From NCBI GenBank assembly GCA_046723645.1, contig JBKOUY010000208.1, positions 1 through 7,730 of the forward strand: a stretch of 7,730 bases of DNA, given 5' to 3'. The translations under genes and the position numbers were made by a program. Source of the DNA: DASQUK01 sp046723645. Its GTDB lineage: Bacteria; Actinomycetota; Acidimicrobiia; Acidimicrobiales; VFJN01. The notes under the pieces were generated by a model, which saw only the letters and a list, made by a program, of their open reading frames with translations, was not told the origin of the DNA and did not search any database. Below, piece after piece: positions 1-6,018 of this stretch (its first letter is position 1; every line of letters starts with the position of its first letter).

Positions 1-120
1 CCCCGTCCGGACGAGGCGCAGATTGACGGGCCTGGGGCGGCGTCGATCGTGGCCGTCTCCCTGCATCGCGTGGCGGAAGAGAGCCGTTGTGTGAGCCAAA
101 TCGGGACGCCGCCCGAGTGA
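1..120 (+). CDS. Possible C-terminal tail of an upstream gene (partial)
   Basis: Reading frame 1 is open from the window edge to a TGA at 118-120 and would encode 39 residues ending in SQIGTPPE. Third codon positions are mostly G or C while second positions are mixed, as in the confirmed genes here, and a small hairpin follows 12 bases after the stop. No motif or family is recognisable in so short a tail. The piece could equally be non-coding DNA that happens to be open; only sequence upstream of the window would settle it. Confidence 0.28.
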   Translation, partial: PRPDEAQIDGPGAASIVAVSLHRVAEESRCVSQIGTPPE

Positions 121-132
121 GTGGTTGCAATT

Positions 133-147
133 GCGCACACCGTGCGC
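133..147 (+). terminator. Short GC hairpin, possible terminator
   Basis: GCGCAC and GTGCGC form a perfect 6-bp stem around the loop ACC. It starts 12 bases after the stop codon of the possible upstream gene. There is no T-run, so a classical intrinsic terminator is not supported. An 8-bp palindrome, GCAATTGC (127-134), overlaps its left edge, so an operator is an alternative reading. Confidence 0.25.
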
Positions 148-257
148 GTCTGCCACCCATCGGGGGCGGTCGTCGTCAGATTGTCAACAGACGTGCCTCC
201 AATCGGCGATTATTGTTCAGCTCGCGACACGCTCACTGCGCGGCGCACCGCCCCGCC
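148..257 (+). promoter_or_regulatory. Leader of the thioredoxin-like/cstA operon with a candidate -10
   Basis: This stretch has no convincing coding frame. It holds the only relatively AT-rich patch upstream of the operon. TATTGT at 211-216 matches the TAnnnT -10 pattern of housekeeping sigma factors. TTGTCA at 181-186 resembles a -35 box, but the spacing is 24 bases, too long for a standard pair, so the -35 is doubtful. A start near 222 would leave a leader of about 45 bases carrying the strong ribosome binding site before 269. No operator is clear. Confidence 0.22.
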
Positions 258-265
258 GGAGGTGA
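258..265 (+). promoter_or_regulatory. Strong ribosome binding site fixing the GTG start at 269
   Basis: GGAGGTGA is a near-perfect match to the anti-Shine-Dalgarno sequence. Its GGAGG core ends six bases before the GTG at 269, which selects this start over later in-frame codons. Confidence 0.75.
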
Positions 266-268
266 ACC

Positions 269-667
269 GTGAGACCGGTGCGAGTGGACATCGTCACGTA
301 CGCCCCGACGGTGTTCCGCCACTGCCAGCACTGCGAGGTTGCCTTCGATCAGCTGGGCGTCGGTTCTCGCCTGCGCAACATAGAGGCCGACGAGTCCCTA
401 CCCCTCGATCTCCAGCTGGACTACCTGGTCCTGTCGGAATGGGTTCACAACCTGCACGAGCGCCACGGGCGCAAGGTCGCAATTCGCGTCATCGACGCCG
501 CGTCGCTCCAGGGTGTCTGGGCGTCCTGGCGCCACGGCGTGAGGTCGTACCCAGCGGTGGTCGTGGGAAGAAGGGAGAAATGGGTCGGGCAGGACTACCG
601 GGAGCTCGACCCCATCATCGACCGCATGGTCGCTGACGAGATGAGCAAGGGGGGATCTACCAGATGA
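269..667 (+). CDS. Thioredoxin-like small protein with CQHC motif
   Basis: A 132-residue cytoplasmic protein with no signal peptide or membrane segment. An N-terminal beta strand (RVDIVTYAPT) leads into C19-Q-H-C22, where a thioredoxin or glutaredoxin active site sits. Near the C-terminus, RSYPAVVVG (about 92-100) resembles the cis-proline loop and following strand of that fold, and KWVG follows. The central region (38-80) is helical and charged. This suggests a thiol-disulfide or metal-handling role, but no reaction is proven. The GTG start is set by GGAGGTGA. Its stop overlaps the cstA start in ATGA, so the two are almost certainly co-translated, and a link to the transporter is inferred from that coupling alone. 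It could also be a redox-inactive, structural member of the fold. Confidence 0.85.
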   Translation: MRPVRVDIVTYAPTVFRHCQHCEVAFDQLGVGSRLRNIEADESLPLDLQLDYLVLSEWVHNLHERHGRKVAIRVIDAASLQGVWASWRHGVRSYPAVVVGRREKWVGQDYRELDPIIDRMVADEMSKGGSTR

Positions 668-2562
668 ACTCACTCTGGGTTGTTGTCGTGGGAATCGTGG
701 TGATCACGCTGGCCTACCGCCTGTATGCCAAGCGCATCGACCGCGTCGTGATCCAAGCGGACGCCGACCGCGCGACACCCGCCAAGATGTACATGGATGG
801 CGTCGACTTCGTGCCGACGAGTCGGTTCGTCCTGTACGGCTATCACTTCAAGTCGATCGCCGCAGCGGGCCCGATCGTCGGGGTCATCACCGCCGCCAAC
901 CTGTGGGGGTGGCTCCCGGCCATCATCTGGCTGATGGTCGGCGTCAGCTTCATCGGCTGGGCCAGCGACTACACGGCCATCATGATGGCGGTTCGCAACG
1001 ACGGGAACTCGATGAGCGCGATATCGCATCGGCTCCTCGCGCCACGAGCCCGAACGATCCTGTTCGTCTTCATCTTCTTCTACTTGCTACTCATCGGTGG
1101 CGCGTTCGTCGGCATCATGGCCGGCATCCTCGACGCCCGGCCCGACGTGCCCTTCGGGATCCTCATCCTCGCCCTCATGGGTGTGCTCGCGGGGTACCTC
1201 ATCTACCAGCGCAGGACCGATCTGTTGCTGGTGTCGGCCGTCGTCGTCGGCGTCACGATCTTCGCAATGGCCCTGGGCCCGATCGGTGCGGATCTCGACA
1301 CCACCCCCGTGGACTGGAGCGAGGGCACCATCAGCGGCGTGGTGACCGACTTCAACGACGCCCTAAACGGCGACGAACCCCTGTACGGCGTCGAGGACCC
1401 GACCTTTGCTGACCCGCGCATCCCGCCTCCCGTTGACGGCGTTCGACCGTCGACGCAGAACTTCGACGCCGAAACGGGGACCATCAACGTGTTCCCGAGC
1501 TTCATCTTCTGGGCCATCGTGCTGCTCGTCTTCAGCTATCTCGGCGCCAACCTGCCGATCTGGCGGTTCGCCCAGCCGGTGAACTACATCGGGTTCTGGA
1601 TCACCGCCTTGGTGATCGTCGCAGCTGGCATCGGTGCCGTGTTGGCGCCGTTCACCGATTCCGACGTGTCCAACTTCGAAGTCAGTCGGTACACCAACTT
1701 CGCGCCGGACCAGGCCGGCGGGGCCATACAACCCCTCTGGCCGATGCTGTTCGTCACCATCGCCTGCGGCGCCATCTCTGGCTGGCACGCCCTCTTCGGG
1801 TCGGTGGGCACGTCGCGCCAGCTCGAGTACGAAACCGACGCGCTCCCCGTGGGTGGCGGAGGCATGTTCTCGGAGAACACCCTCGCCCTCCTCTCGTTGA
1901 CCGCGGTGGCCATCATCGGTGGCGGGATCGCGGGCGCGGCCGCCTTCGCCGCCGGCGTCGGCACCCTGCTCAACGTGGCGACGTTCGACCTGATCGACGT
2001 GTCCTACGGGACGGCCCTGGGCTTCGGGGTCTTCGTAGTGATCGTGCTCACCGTCGTGCAGCTGGTGTTCCGGGTGATGCGGGTGACCCTCGGCGAGTGG
2101 CTCGGCAACGCCTGGGTGGGCTTCAAGAACCAGCACATCGCGTCGATCGTCGGCTCCGCCGCCGTGCTGTTCCTGGTCCTGTCCGGAACCTGGGTCTACC
2201 TGTGGCAGCTGTTCGGGGCCTCGAACCAGCTGCTCGCGGCGCTCAGCCTCCTGCTGGTCACCATCTGGCTGGTGGAAACGGGCCGCAATCCGGCGTTCGC
2301 CGGCATCCCGATGGTCTTCATGTACGTGACCACGATCACCGCGTCGGGCGTGACCGCGTGGAACCTGTACACGACCATCGCCACCGACAGCGACGCCGCC
2401 GCCATCTCGGTGATCGGTGCCTGGCTCATGATCGCGATCGCGATCCTGCTGATCGGTGCGGCCCTGCTCATCGGTTATGACGGCTGGCGAGCCTGGCAGC
2501 GCCAGCGACCGACAGGAGTGGCCGTGCCCACCGGGGAACCGAGACCGGCACCGACCACGTGA
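664..2562 (+). CDS. cstA: CstA-family carbon starvation / peptide transporter, short form
   Basis: A 632-residue polytopic inner-membrane protein with roughly 15 hydrophobic segments. Blocks typical of the CstA family are visible: GYHFKSIAAAGPIVG (59-73), the ASDY block with the following polar MAVRNDG stretch (100-114), ISGWHALFGSVGTSRQLEYETDA (split around 371-393; compare ISGFHAL and NETDA in E. coli CstA), and LWQLFGASNQLLA (513-525). Family members in enterobacteria take up peptides or pyruvate (CstA, BtsT). They are about 700 residues long, so this copy is shorter, and its substrate cannot be read from sequence. A hydrophilic loop of about 70 residues (208-277), rich in Asp and Pro, probably lies outside the membrane. 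The Pro-rich C-terminal tail is short. Translation is probably coupled to the thioredoxin-like gene by the ATGA overlap, with a G-rich ribosome binding site at 648-656. Confidence 0.93.
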   Translation: MNSLWVVVVGIVVITLAYRLYAKRIDRVVIQADADRATPAKMYMDGVDFVPTSRFVLYGYHFKSIAAAGPIVGVITAANLWGWLPAIIWLMVGVSFIGWASDYTAIMMAVRNDGNSMSAISHRLLAPRARTILFVFIFFYLLLIGGAFVGIMAGILDARPDVPFGILILALMGVLAGYLIYQRRTDLLLVSAVVVGVTIFAMALGPIGADLDTTPVDWSEGTISGVVTDFNDALNGDEPLYGVEDPTFADPRIPPPVDGVRPSTQNFDAETGTINVFPSFIFWAIVLLVFSYLGANLPIWRFAQPVNYIGFWITALVIVAAGIGAVLAPFTDSDVSNFEVSRYTNFAPDQAGGAIQPLWPMLFVTIACGAISGWHALFGSVGTSRQLEYETDALPVGGGGMFSENTLALLSLTAVAIIGGGIAGAAAFAAGVGTLLNVATFDLIDVSYGTALGFGVFVVIVLTVVQLVFRVMRVTLGEWLGNAWVGFKNQHIASIVGSAAVLFLVLSGTWVYLWQLFGASNQLLAALSLLLVTIWLVETGRNPAFAGIPMVFMYVTTITASGVTAWNLYTTIATDSDAAAISVIGAWLMIAIAILLIGAALLIGYDGWRAWQRQRPTGVAVPTGEPRPAPTT

Positions 2563-2604
2563 CGATCTCGACGGGTTCGGGGCGTTGGCAGCCGCACGCG
2601 GTGA

Positions 2605-2619
2605 GCGCTGCGGCAGCGC
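2605..2619. terminator. Hairpin between convergent genes, possible bidirectional terminator
   Basis: GCGCTG, loop CGG, CAGCGC gives a perfect 6-bp stem, extendable by GA/TC across a bulged C. It lies in the 58-base gap between the end of cstA and the end of the opposite-strand gene, ending two bases from that gene's stop codon. Neither strand has a T-run, so the terminator reading rests on position and stem strength only. Confidence 0.35.
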
Positions 2620-2620
2620 C

Positions 2621-3286
2621 TCAATCCCGGACCGCCAGCCGGCCCAGGGCGCAAAAGGCTTCGATCAGGGCTGCGGCGTCGGCGCCGGCCGCGACATCGG
2701 GCGGCTCGACGTGGACCTCCACGTGCGGCGCAAGGTTGCGCACCGAGAGCCGCCAGACGTCGCCGGCCGCCCCGCCCAACTGGTCCCAGACCTTGCGCAT
2801 CTTCTCGATGTCGGCGTCCTGGGCGCGGCTGGAGTGGGCAACCTCGACGGCTCCGGCGCTGTGGTCCCAGGTCGTGCGGAGCCAGGCCTCGGGATCGAGT
2901 CGATCGAGACGGTCGCCGCCCGTCCAGCCGCGCGTACCGCCTGCCTCGATCTCGAAGCGGGGCGGTCCGCTGAGCGTCCCACGCAGGACGAGGAAGTCAC
3001 GGCGTCCTCGCCGGCGGGTCCACGCCCAGAGCCATCCCAGATCCCGCGGCTCGAGGACCACGTTGACTTGTGCCGAGGTGTACGGCGGCTTGGCGTCGGT
3101 GATGTTGAGTTGGACAGCCGAGCTGCCGAACCAACGCAAGGTCGTGCGGCGGCCGATCCGAGGCAGCCCACCCTGCAGCCATCGCAACAGCTCGTTGCCC
3201 CGCTTGATGTTGTGCCCCGTCCCGAAGGTGAACCACAGCAGAAAGGCGATCACGATCACCGTGCCGATGGCTGCGACGACCTCCAT
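2621..3286 (-). CDS. Single-pass membrane-anchored protein of unknown function
   Basis: A 221-residue protein. Residues 4-21 (VAAIGTVIVIAFLLWFTF) form one N-terminal transmembrane anchor with no lipobox or obvious cleavage site. The rest is soluble and probably cytoplasmic, because Lys/Arg-rich residues follow the anchor directly (KRGNELLRWLQ). The region 45-115 looks beta-rich with alternating hydrophobic residues; LEPRDLGWLW (78-87) and GRRDFLVLRG (94-103) read like conserved family blocks. The single Cys (C212) lies near the end. I do not recognise a named domain. The ATG at 3286 has only a weak ribosome binding site; on this strand TACAAC lies six bases upstream of it, geometry that would fit a leaderless mRNA. 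The gene is convergent with cstA and divergent, by 33 bases, from the small-paralogue/ATPase cluster, so a shared control region with that cluster is possible. Confidence 0.8.
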   Translation of the reverse strand: MEVVAAIGTVIVIAFLLWFTFGTGHNIKRGNELLRWLQGGLPRIGRRTTLRWFGSSAVQLNITDAKPPYTSAQVNVVLEPRDLGWLWAWTRRRGRRDFLVLRGTLSGPPRFEIEAGGTRGWTGGDRLDRLDPEAWLRTTWDHSAGAVEVAHSSRAQDADIEKMRKVWDQLGGAAGDVWRLSVRNLAPHVEVHVEPPDVAAGADAAALIEAFCALGRLAVRD

Positions 3287-3319
3287 CGCGCCTGTTGTAG
3301 ACGATTGCGGGGCGCGACG
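3287..3319. promoter_or_regulatory. Short divergent intergenic region
   Basis: Only 33 bases separate the start codons of the - strand gene and the first + strand small protein. Both promoters must therefore sit here or extend into the neighbouring coding sequence. On the - strand TACAAC (3298-3293) is -10-like and close to the start codon. No clear -10/-35 pair is visible for the + strand; upstream of the GTG at 3320 there is only a weak GGGG ribosome binding site. Confidence 0.25.
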
Positions 3320-3586
3320 GTGAGCCTACGGACGGCACTGCGCGAGTTCGCCTATGGCATGGCCAGCTACGAGTTCGTTCGCCATGCCATGGAGGAACGC
3401 GCCACACGGGAGAGCCTGTTCATGATCGTCACGCTGGGCGACATGGTGGGGGTGCCGGTGATGCCGCCGTACTACGCGCTGCGCCTGCTCCCCTACACGG
3501 TTGGCGATCTGAACGCCTGGAAGCGGCGTGCGTTGCGGGAGCGGGCCCTCACCGACAGCCATGAGTTCGACCTGCACGGGATCTGA
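3320..3586 (+). CDS. Small conserved protein A (GDMVGVP-PPYY-LRLLPY family)
   Basis: Read from the GTG at 3320, this is an 88-residue, cysteine-free protein. An amphipathic, Arg/Glu-rich N-terminal helix (1-30) leads to a hydrophobic stretch, LFMIVTLGDMVGVPVMPPYY (33-52), then LRLLPY (54-59), then a basic helix containing WKRR (67-70). About half of a 70-residue core is identical to the next protein (3679-3954), which shows the gene is real and sets the approximate start. The frame stays open far upstream, but that part is antisense to the - strand gene and has shadow-like composition. The hydrophobic part is interrupted by Gly-Asp and Pro-Pro, so it looks more like a membrane-dipping hairpin or protein-binding face than a full transmembrane helix. 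I recognise no named family. Position ahead of two ArsA/Get3-like ATPases suggests an adaptor or cargo role, which is inference. Confidence 0.72.
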   Translation: MSLRTALREFAYGMASYEFVRHAMEERATRESLFMIVTLGDMVGVPVMPPYYALRLLPYTVGDLNAWKRRALRERALTDSHEFDLHGI

Positions 3587-3602
3587 TGGACCAGACACTC
3601 AC

Positions 3603-3650
3603 CGCGCCGCGCCCAGCCGACACCAATGTCGAGTGTCGAGGCTCGGCGCG
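3603..3650 (+). other. Nested stem-loop in the spacer between the two small paralogues
   Basis: CGCGCCG (3603-3609) pairs with CGGCGCG (3644-3650). Inside it, CGACAC (3618-3623) pairs with GTGTCG (3633-3638). A perfect 7-base tandem repeat, TGTCGAG twice, spans 3627-3640. The element lies 18 bases upstream of the GGAGG that serves the second small gene. It could be an RNA processing or translation-control structure. Chance pairing in GC-rich DNA is possible. Confidence 0.35.
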
Positions 3651-3668
3651 AGCAGGTGCTTGCGAAAT

Positions 3669-3673
3669 GGAGG
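3669..3673 (+). promoter_or_regulatory. Ribosome binding site choosing the ATG at 3679
   Basis: GGAGG lies five bases before the ATG at 3679. The earlier in-frame ATG at 3586, which overlaps the preceding stop by one base, has no such site. Confidence 0.65.
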
Positions 3674-3678
3674 CATTC

Positions 3679-3954
3679 ATGTCAGAAGAAGAACGTCGCG
3701 GTCTGCGCGGCTTCCTGGACAAGGCCCGCCGGGTCACCTACGGCATGGCCACCCACGACATGACTCGGCAGGCGCTCCGGACCCGCGGGAGCATGGAGCA
3801 CCTGTTCATACTCATCACCATGGGGGACATGGTGGGGGTGCCAATCCTGCCGCCGTACTACTCGTTGCGGTTGCTGCCCTACGTGACGCCACAGATCGCT
3901 ACGTGGAAGCGCCGGATGCTCCGCGAGAAGGACGTCACCGATGCCATCTTCTGA
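3679..3954 (+). CDS. Small conserved protein B, paralogue of protein A
   Basis: A 91-residue, cysteine-free protein from the ATG at 3679. It shares YGMA (21-24), GDMVGVP (49-55), PPYY (58-61), LRLLPY (63-68), WKRR (76-79) and a final TD (87-88) with protein A; changes between the two are mostly conservative (V/I, M/L, A/S). The N-terminus is more charged (MSEEERRGLR). An upstream ATG at 3586 would add 31 residues, including two cysteines, with no counterpart in protein A, and would run through a strongly structured spacer; the GGAGG at 3669 favours the shorter form. The 3' end overlaps the first ATPase gene by 14 bases, indicating tight translational coupling. Family and function are not recognised. 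Binding to the ATPase pair, perhaps with A and B forming a pair themselves, is an inference from gene order and duplication. Confidence 0.8.
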   Translation: MSEEERRGLRGFLDKARRVTYGMATHDMTRQALRTRGSMEHLFILITMGDMVGVPILPPYYSLRLLPYVTPQIATWKRRMLREKDVTDAIF

Positions 3955-4969
3955 GGCCGTTGGTTCGACGCCGCTGGCCACCGAGTTCCTCCGCCATCCC
4001 GAGCGCCGCTACGTGATGTTCGGCGGCAAGGGTGGCTTGGGGAAGACGACCTTCTCGGCGGCGACGGCGTTCTGGCTGGCCGAGCAGGGCCACAAGGTCT
4101 TGGTGTTCTCGGTCGACCCACAGGCCAGCCTGTCCGACATCTTCGAGCGGGACATCTTCGGCAAGGGTGCCGTCAAGGTCACCGAGAACCTGTTCGCTCA
4201 AGAGATCGATGCCGATGCCCACATCAAGGCGTACCAGGACGAGATCCGCCGCAGGATCCGCGAGGTCAACAACATCGATACGGTGCCCGACGAGATCGAG
4301 GACTATATCGCCGCCGCCTCCGCCGAGCCGGCCATGGAGGAAAGCGCCATCTTCGATTCAGTCGTCGACATCGTCTCGGCCGGCGACTACGACTTCTACA
4401 TCTACGACCTGGTGCCATTGGGCCATGCCCTCTACTACCTGAGCATGGCGAAGGTCTACGACGAGTGGATCCGCAAGATCACAAAGCTGCGGGAGGAGAT
4501 GCGGGAGTACGAGGAGATGGTGTCCCACCTGCGGCGAGAGAAGGAGACGCAGGAGGACGAGATCCTCGCTGAGCTCCAAGACATCCGCTCACGCATCAAT
4601 ACGGCGTCACGGGTGCTCACCGACCGCGAACACACAGCGTTCTTCTTCGTACTCGTGCCCGAAGAGATGATCCTCCTCGACACCGCCAAGGCCGCGGAGA
4701 CATTCTCCCGCTTCGACGTGCCCATCGCCGGGTATGTCGTGAACAGAGTCCTACCGGACGAGCTGGTGCAGGCCGACGGCGTGCCGCCGTACTTGGCCAA
4801 TCGAGCCCGGATGCAGGGCCGCCACCTTGACAAGATCCGCCGCGACTTCGGCGACCAGGTCCTCGCCTATGTGCCGGAGCTGGAACGCGACGTTACTGGA
4901 CTGCGGATGATCGAGCGCATGGCACATCTAATGTACGCCGACGGCACCAAGGAGGGAGCGACCTCATGA
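3941..4969 (+). CDS. ArsA/Get3-family ATPase, subunit 1 (switch II degenerate)
   Basis: A 342-residue SIMIBI-class P-loop ATPase. GGKGGLGKTT (28-37) is the deviant Walker A loop with the signature lysine K30 and the phosphate-binding K35. Switch I reads SVDPQASLSD (57-66) and keeps D59, which aligns with the catalytic Asp57 of yeast Get3. Switch II, normally DTAPTGH, is DLVPLGH (156-162), so Thr, Ala and Thr are lost while Asp, Pro, Gly and His remain. N268-R269 occupies the usual adenine-contact position. Residues 171-225 form a very charged, probably coiled helical segment where Get3 has its client-binding insert. There is no cysteine anywhere, which rules out the arsenite sites of ArsA and the zinc-binding CXXC of Get3. 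One ATPase domain is present; ArsA itself has two. An AGAAGGA site at 3926-3932 precedes the ATG. The stop overlaps subunit 2 in ATGA. Confidence 0.92.
   Translation: MPSSEAVGSTPLATEFLRHPERRYVMFGGKGGLGKTTFSAATAFWLAEQGHKVLVFSVDPQASLSDIFERDIFGKGAVKVTENLFAQEIDADAHIKAYQDEIRRRIREVNNIDTVPDEIEDYIAAASAEPAMEESAIFDSVVDIVSAGDYDFYIYDLVPLGHALYYLSMAKVYDEWIRKITKLREEMREYEEMVSHLRREKETQEDEILAELQDIRSRINTASRVLTDREHTAFFFVLVPEEMILLDTAKAAETFSRFDVPIAGYVVNRVLPDELVQADGVPPYLANRARMQGRHLDKIRRDFGDQVLAYVPELERDVTGLRMIERMAHLMYADGTKEGATS
4951..4958 (+). promoter_or_regulatory. Ribosome binding site for ATPase subunit 2
   Basis: GGAGGGAG lies inside the end of subunit 1, seven bases before the ATG at 4966. It supports that start and coupled, balanced translation of the two subunits. 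Confidence 0.6.
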
Positions 4970-5973
4970 GCCTTGTGGCGGCGGCCGAGCGACGCCTTGT
5001 GACGACGTCGATGGCGGACTTCTCGACGCAACATCCCGACTTGAGGTACATGTTCTTCGGAGGCAAAGGAGGCGTCGGCAAGACCGTCACAGCCGGTGCC
5101 ACGGCGGTGCATCTGGCGAGCAATGGGAAACGAGTGCTGTTGGCGTCCACCAATCCGGTTCACAGCCTGTCTGGATTGCTCGATCAGGACGTGTTCGGGC
5201 GACCCACTCTGGTTAAGGGCATTGAGAATCTGTGGGCACTCGAGATCGACACCCGCGAGTCAATCGAACGTGCCAAGCGGGAGATTAAAGAGAAGATCGA
5301 GTGGTTCCTCAAGTTCGCGGAGATCAAGACAAAGGCCGACGAGTTCGTAGGCGCGGCCACCGCAAACCCCGCGTTTGAGGAGTCGGCAATGTTCGAAAAC
5401 ATGACCGATCTGATGTTTGCCGACGAATACGAAGCTTATGTCTTCGACACCGCACCAACCGCCAACGCCCGGCGGCTGCTGGGAATGTCGAAGGTGTACG
5501 CACTGTGGGTCAACAAGATGATGAAGTCGCGCGAGGAAGCGCAGTCGCTACGTGAGTTGCTGTCGTTCACGAAAAAGAAGCAGGACGACCCCCTCATGAC
5601 ATACCTGATCGAGTTCCAGGGTCGCATCAGCCACGCCCGCGATCTCTTGACCGATGATCAGCGAACTGCATTCTTCTTCGTGACCCTGCCCGAGGCCCTT
5701 CCCATCGCGGTCATCCGGCGATTCATCAGCTGGTTCACCGATTTCGGCATTCCGGTTGGCGGAGTCATCGTGAACCAGGTCATCGAGCCCGGCGACCTGG
5801 ACTCGGTGCCCGAGTTCGTGCGCAACCGGGTGGCCATGCAACGGGAGCATCTCGAGGTCATCGGTCAGGACTTCCCCGACATGGTCCGAGCCCTTCTGCC
5901 CCTCTACGACGACGAGATCCGCGGACCCTCAATGCTGATGTCCACGGCCAAGGAGCTGTTTGACGCTTCTTGA
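4966..5973 (+). CDS. ArsA/Get3-family ATPase, subunit 2 (switch I Asp replaced by Asn)
   Basis: A 335-residue paralogue of subunit 1, colinear over its whole length. Walker A is GGKGGVGKTV (32-41). Switch I is STNPVHSL (61-68): His66 is kept, but N63 stands where ArsA and Get3 have the catalytic aspartate (STDPAHSL). In yeast Get3 the same Asp-to-Asn change blocks hydrolysis. Switch II begins correctly as DTAPT (161-165) but continues A-N-A-R-R-L-L, losing the GH. N270-Q271 is the adenine-contact pair. The helical segment 182-230 is charged but less so than in subunit 1. No cysteine is present. It probably binds ATP but hydrolyses poorly or not at all alone, and likely acts as the partner of subunit 1. 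Paired Get3-like proteins are known in mycobacteria (Rv3679/Rv3680); whether this pair is orthologous is not decidable here. By eye it uses A/T-ending codons somewhat more than its neighbours. Confidence 0.92.
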   Translation: MSLVAAAERRLVTTSMADFSTQHPDLRYMFFGGKGGVGKTVTAGATAVHLASNGKRVLLASTNPVHSLSGLLDQDVFGRPTLVKGIENLWALEIDTRESIERAKREIKEKIEWFLKFAEIKTKADEFVGAATANPAFEESAMFENMTDLMFADEYEAYVFDTAPTANARRLLGMSKVYALWVNKMMKSREEAQSLRELLSFTKKKQDDPLMTYLIEFQGRISHARDLLTDDQRTAFFFVTLPEALPIAVIRRFISWFTDFGIPVGGVIVNQVIEPGDLDSVPEFVRNRVAMQREHLEVIGQDFPDMVRALLPLYDDEIRGPSMLMSTAKELFDAS

Positions 5974-6018
5974 GCGTGTCAATGCCCTACTCCGCGGTTC
6001 GTCCGCATCGCCTCGGCC

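Noticed and set aside
1363..2136. Long open frame on the - strand inside cstA (257 codons)
   Set aside because: It lies antisense to a clear polytopic transporter, and its translation is rich in His, Arg, Glu and Gly with no family pattern; it is a GC-driven shadow.
2456..3319. Long + strand frame running from the end of cstA through the - strand gene into small protein A
   Set aside because: Only its last 88 residues have a paralogue and sensible composition. The rest is antisense to the membrane-anchored gene and low in protein-like character.
3586..3678. N-terminal extension of small protein B from the ATG that overlaps the previous stop
   Set aside because: The 31 extra residues have no match in the paralogue, there is no ribosome binding site for that ATG, and the DNA is strongly self-complementary. 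A GGAGG sits correctly before 3679. Coupled initiation at 3586 is not fully excluded.
3941..5973. Arsenic resistance operon
   Set aside because: No ArsB, ArsC, ArsD or ArsR gene is present, and the ATPases have no cysteines for metalloid binding.
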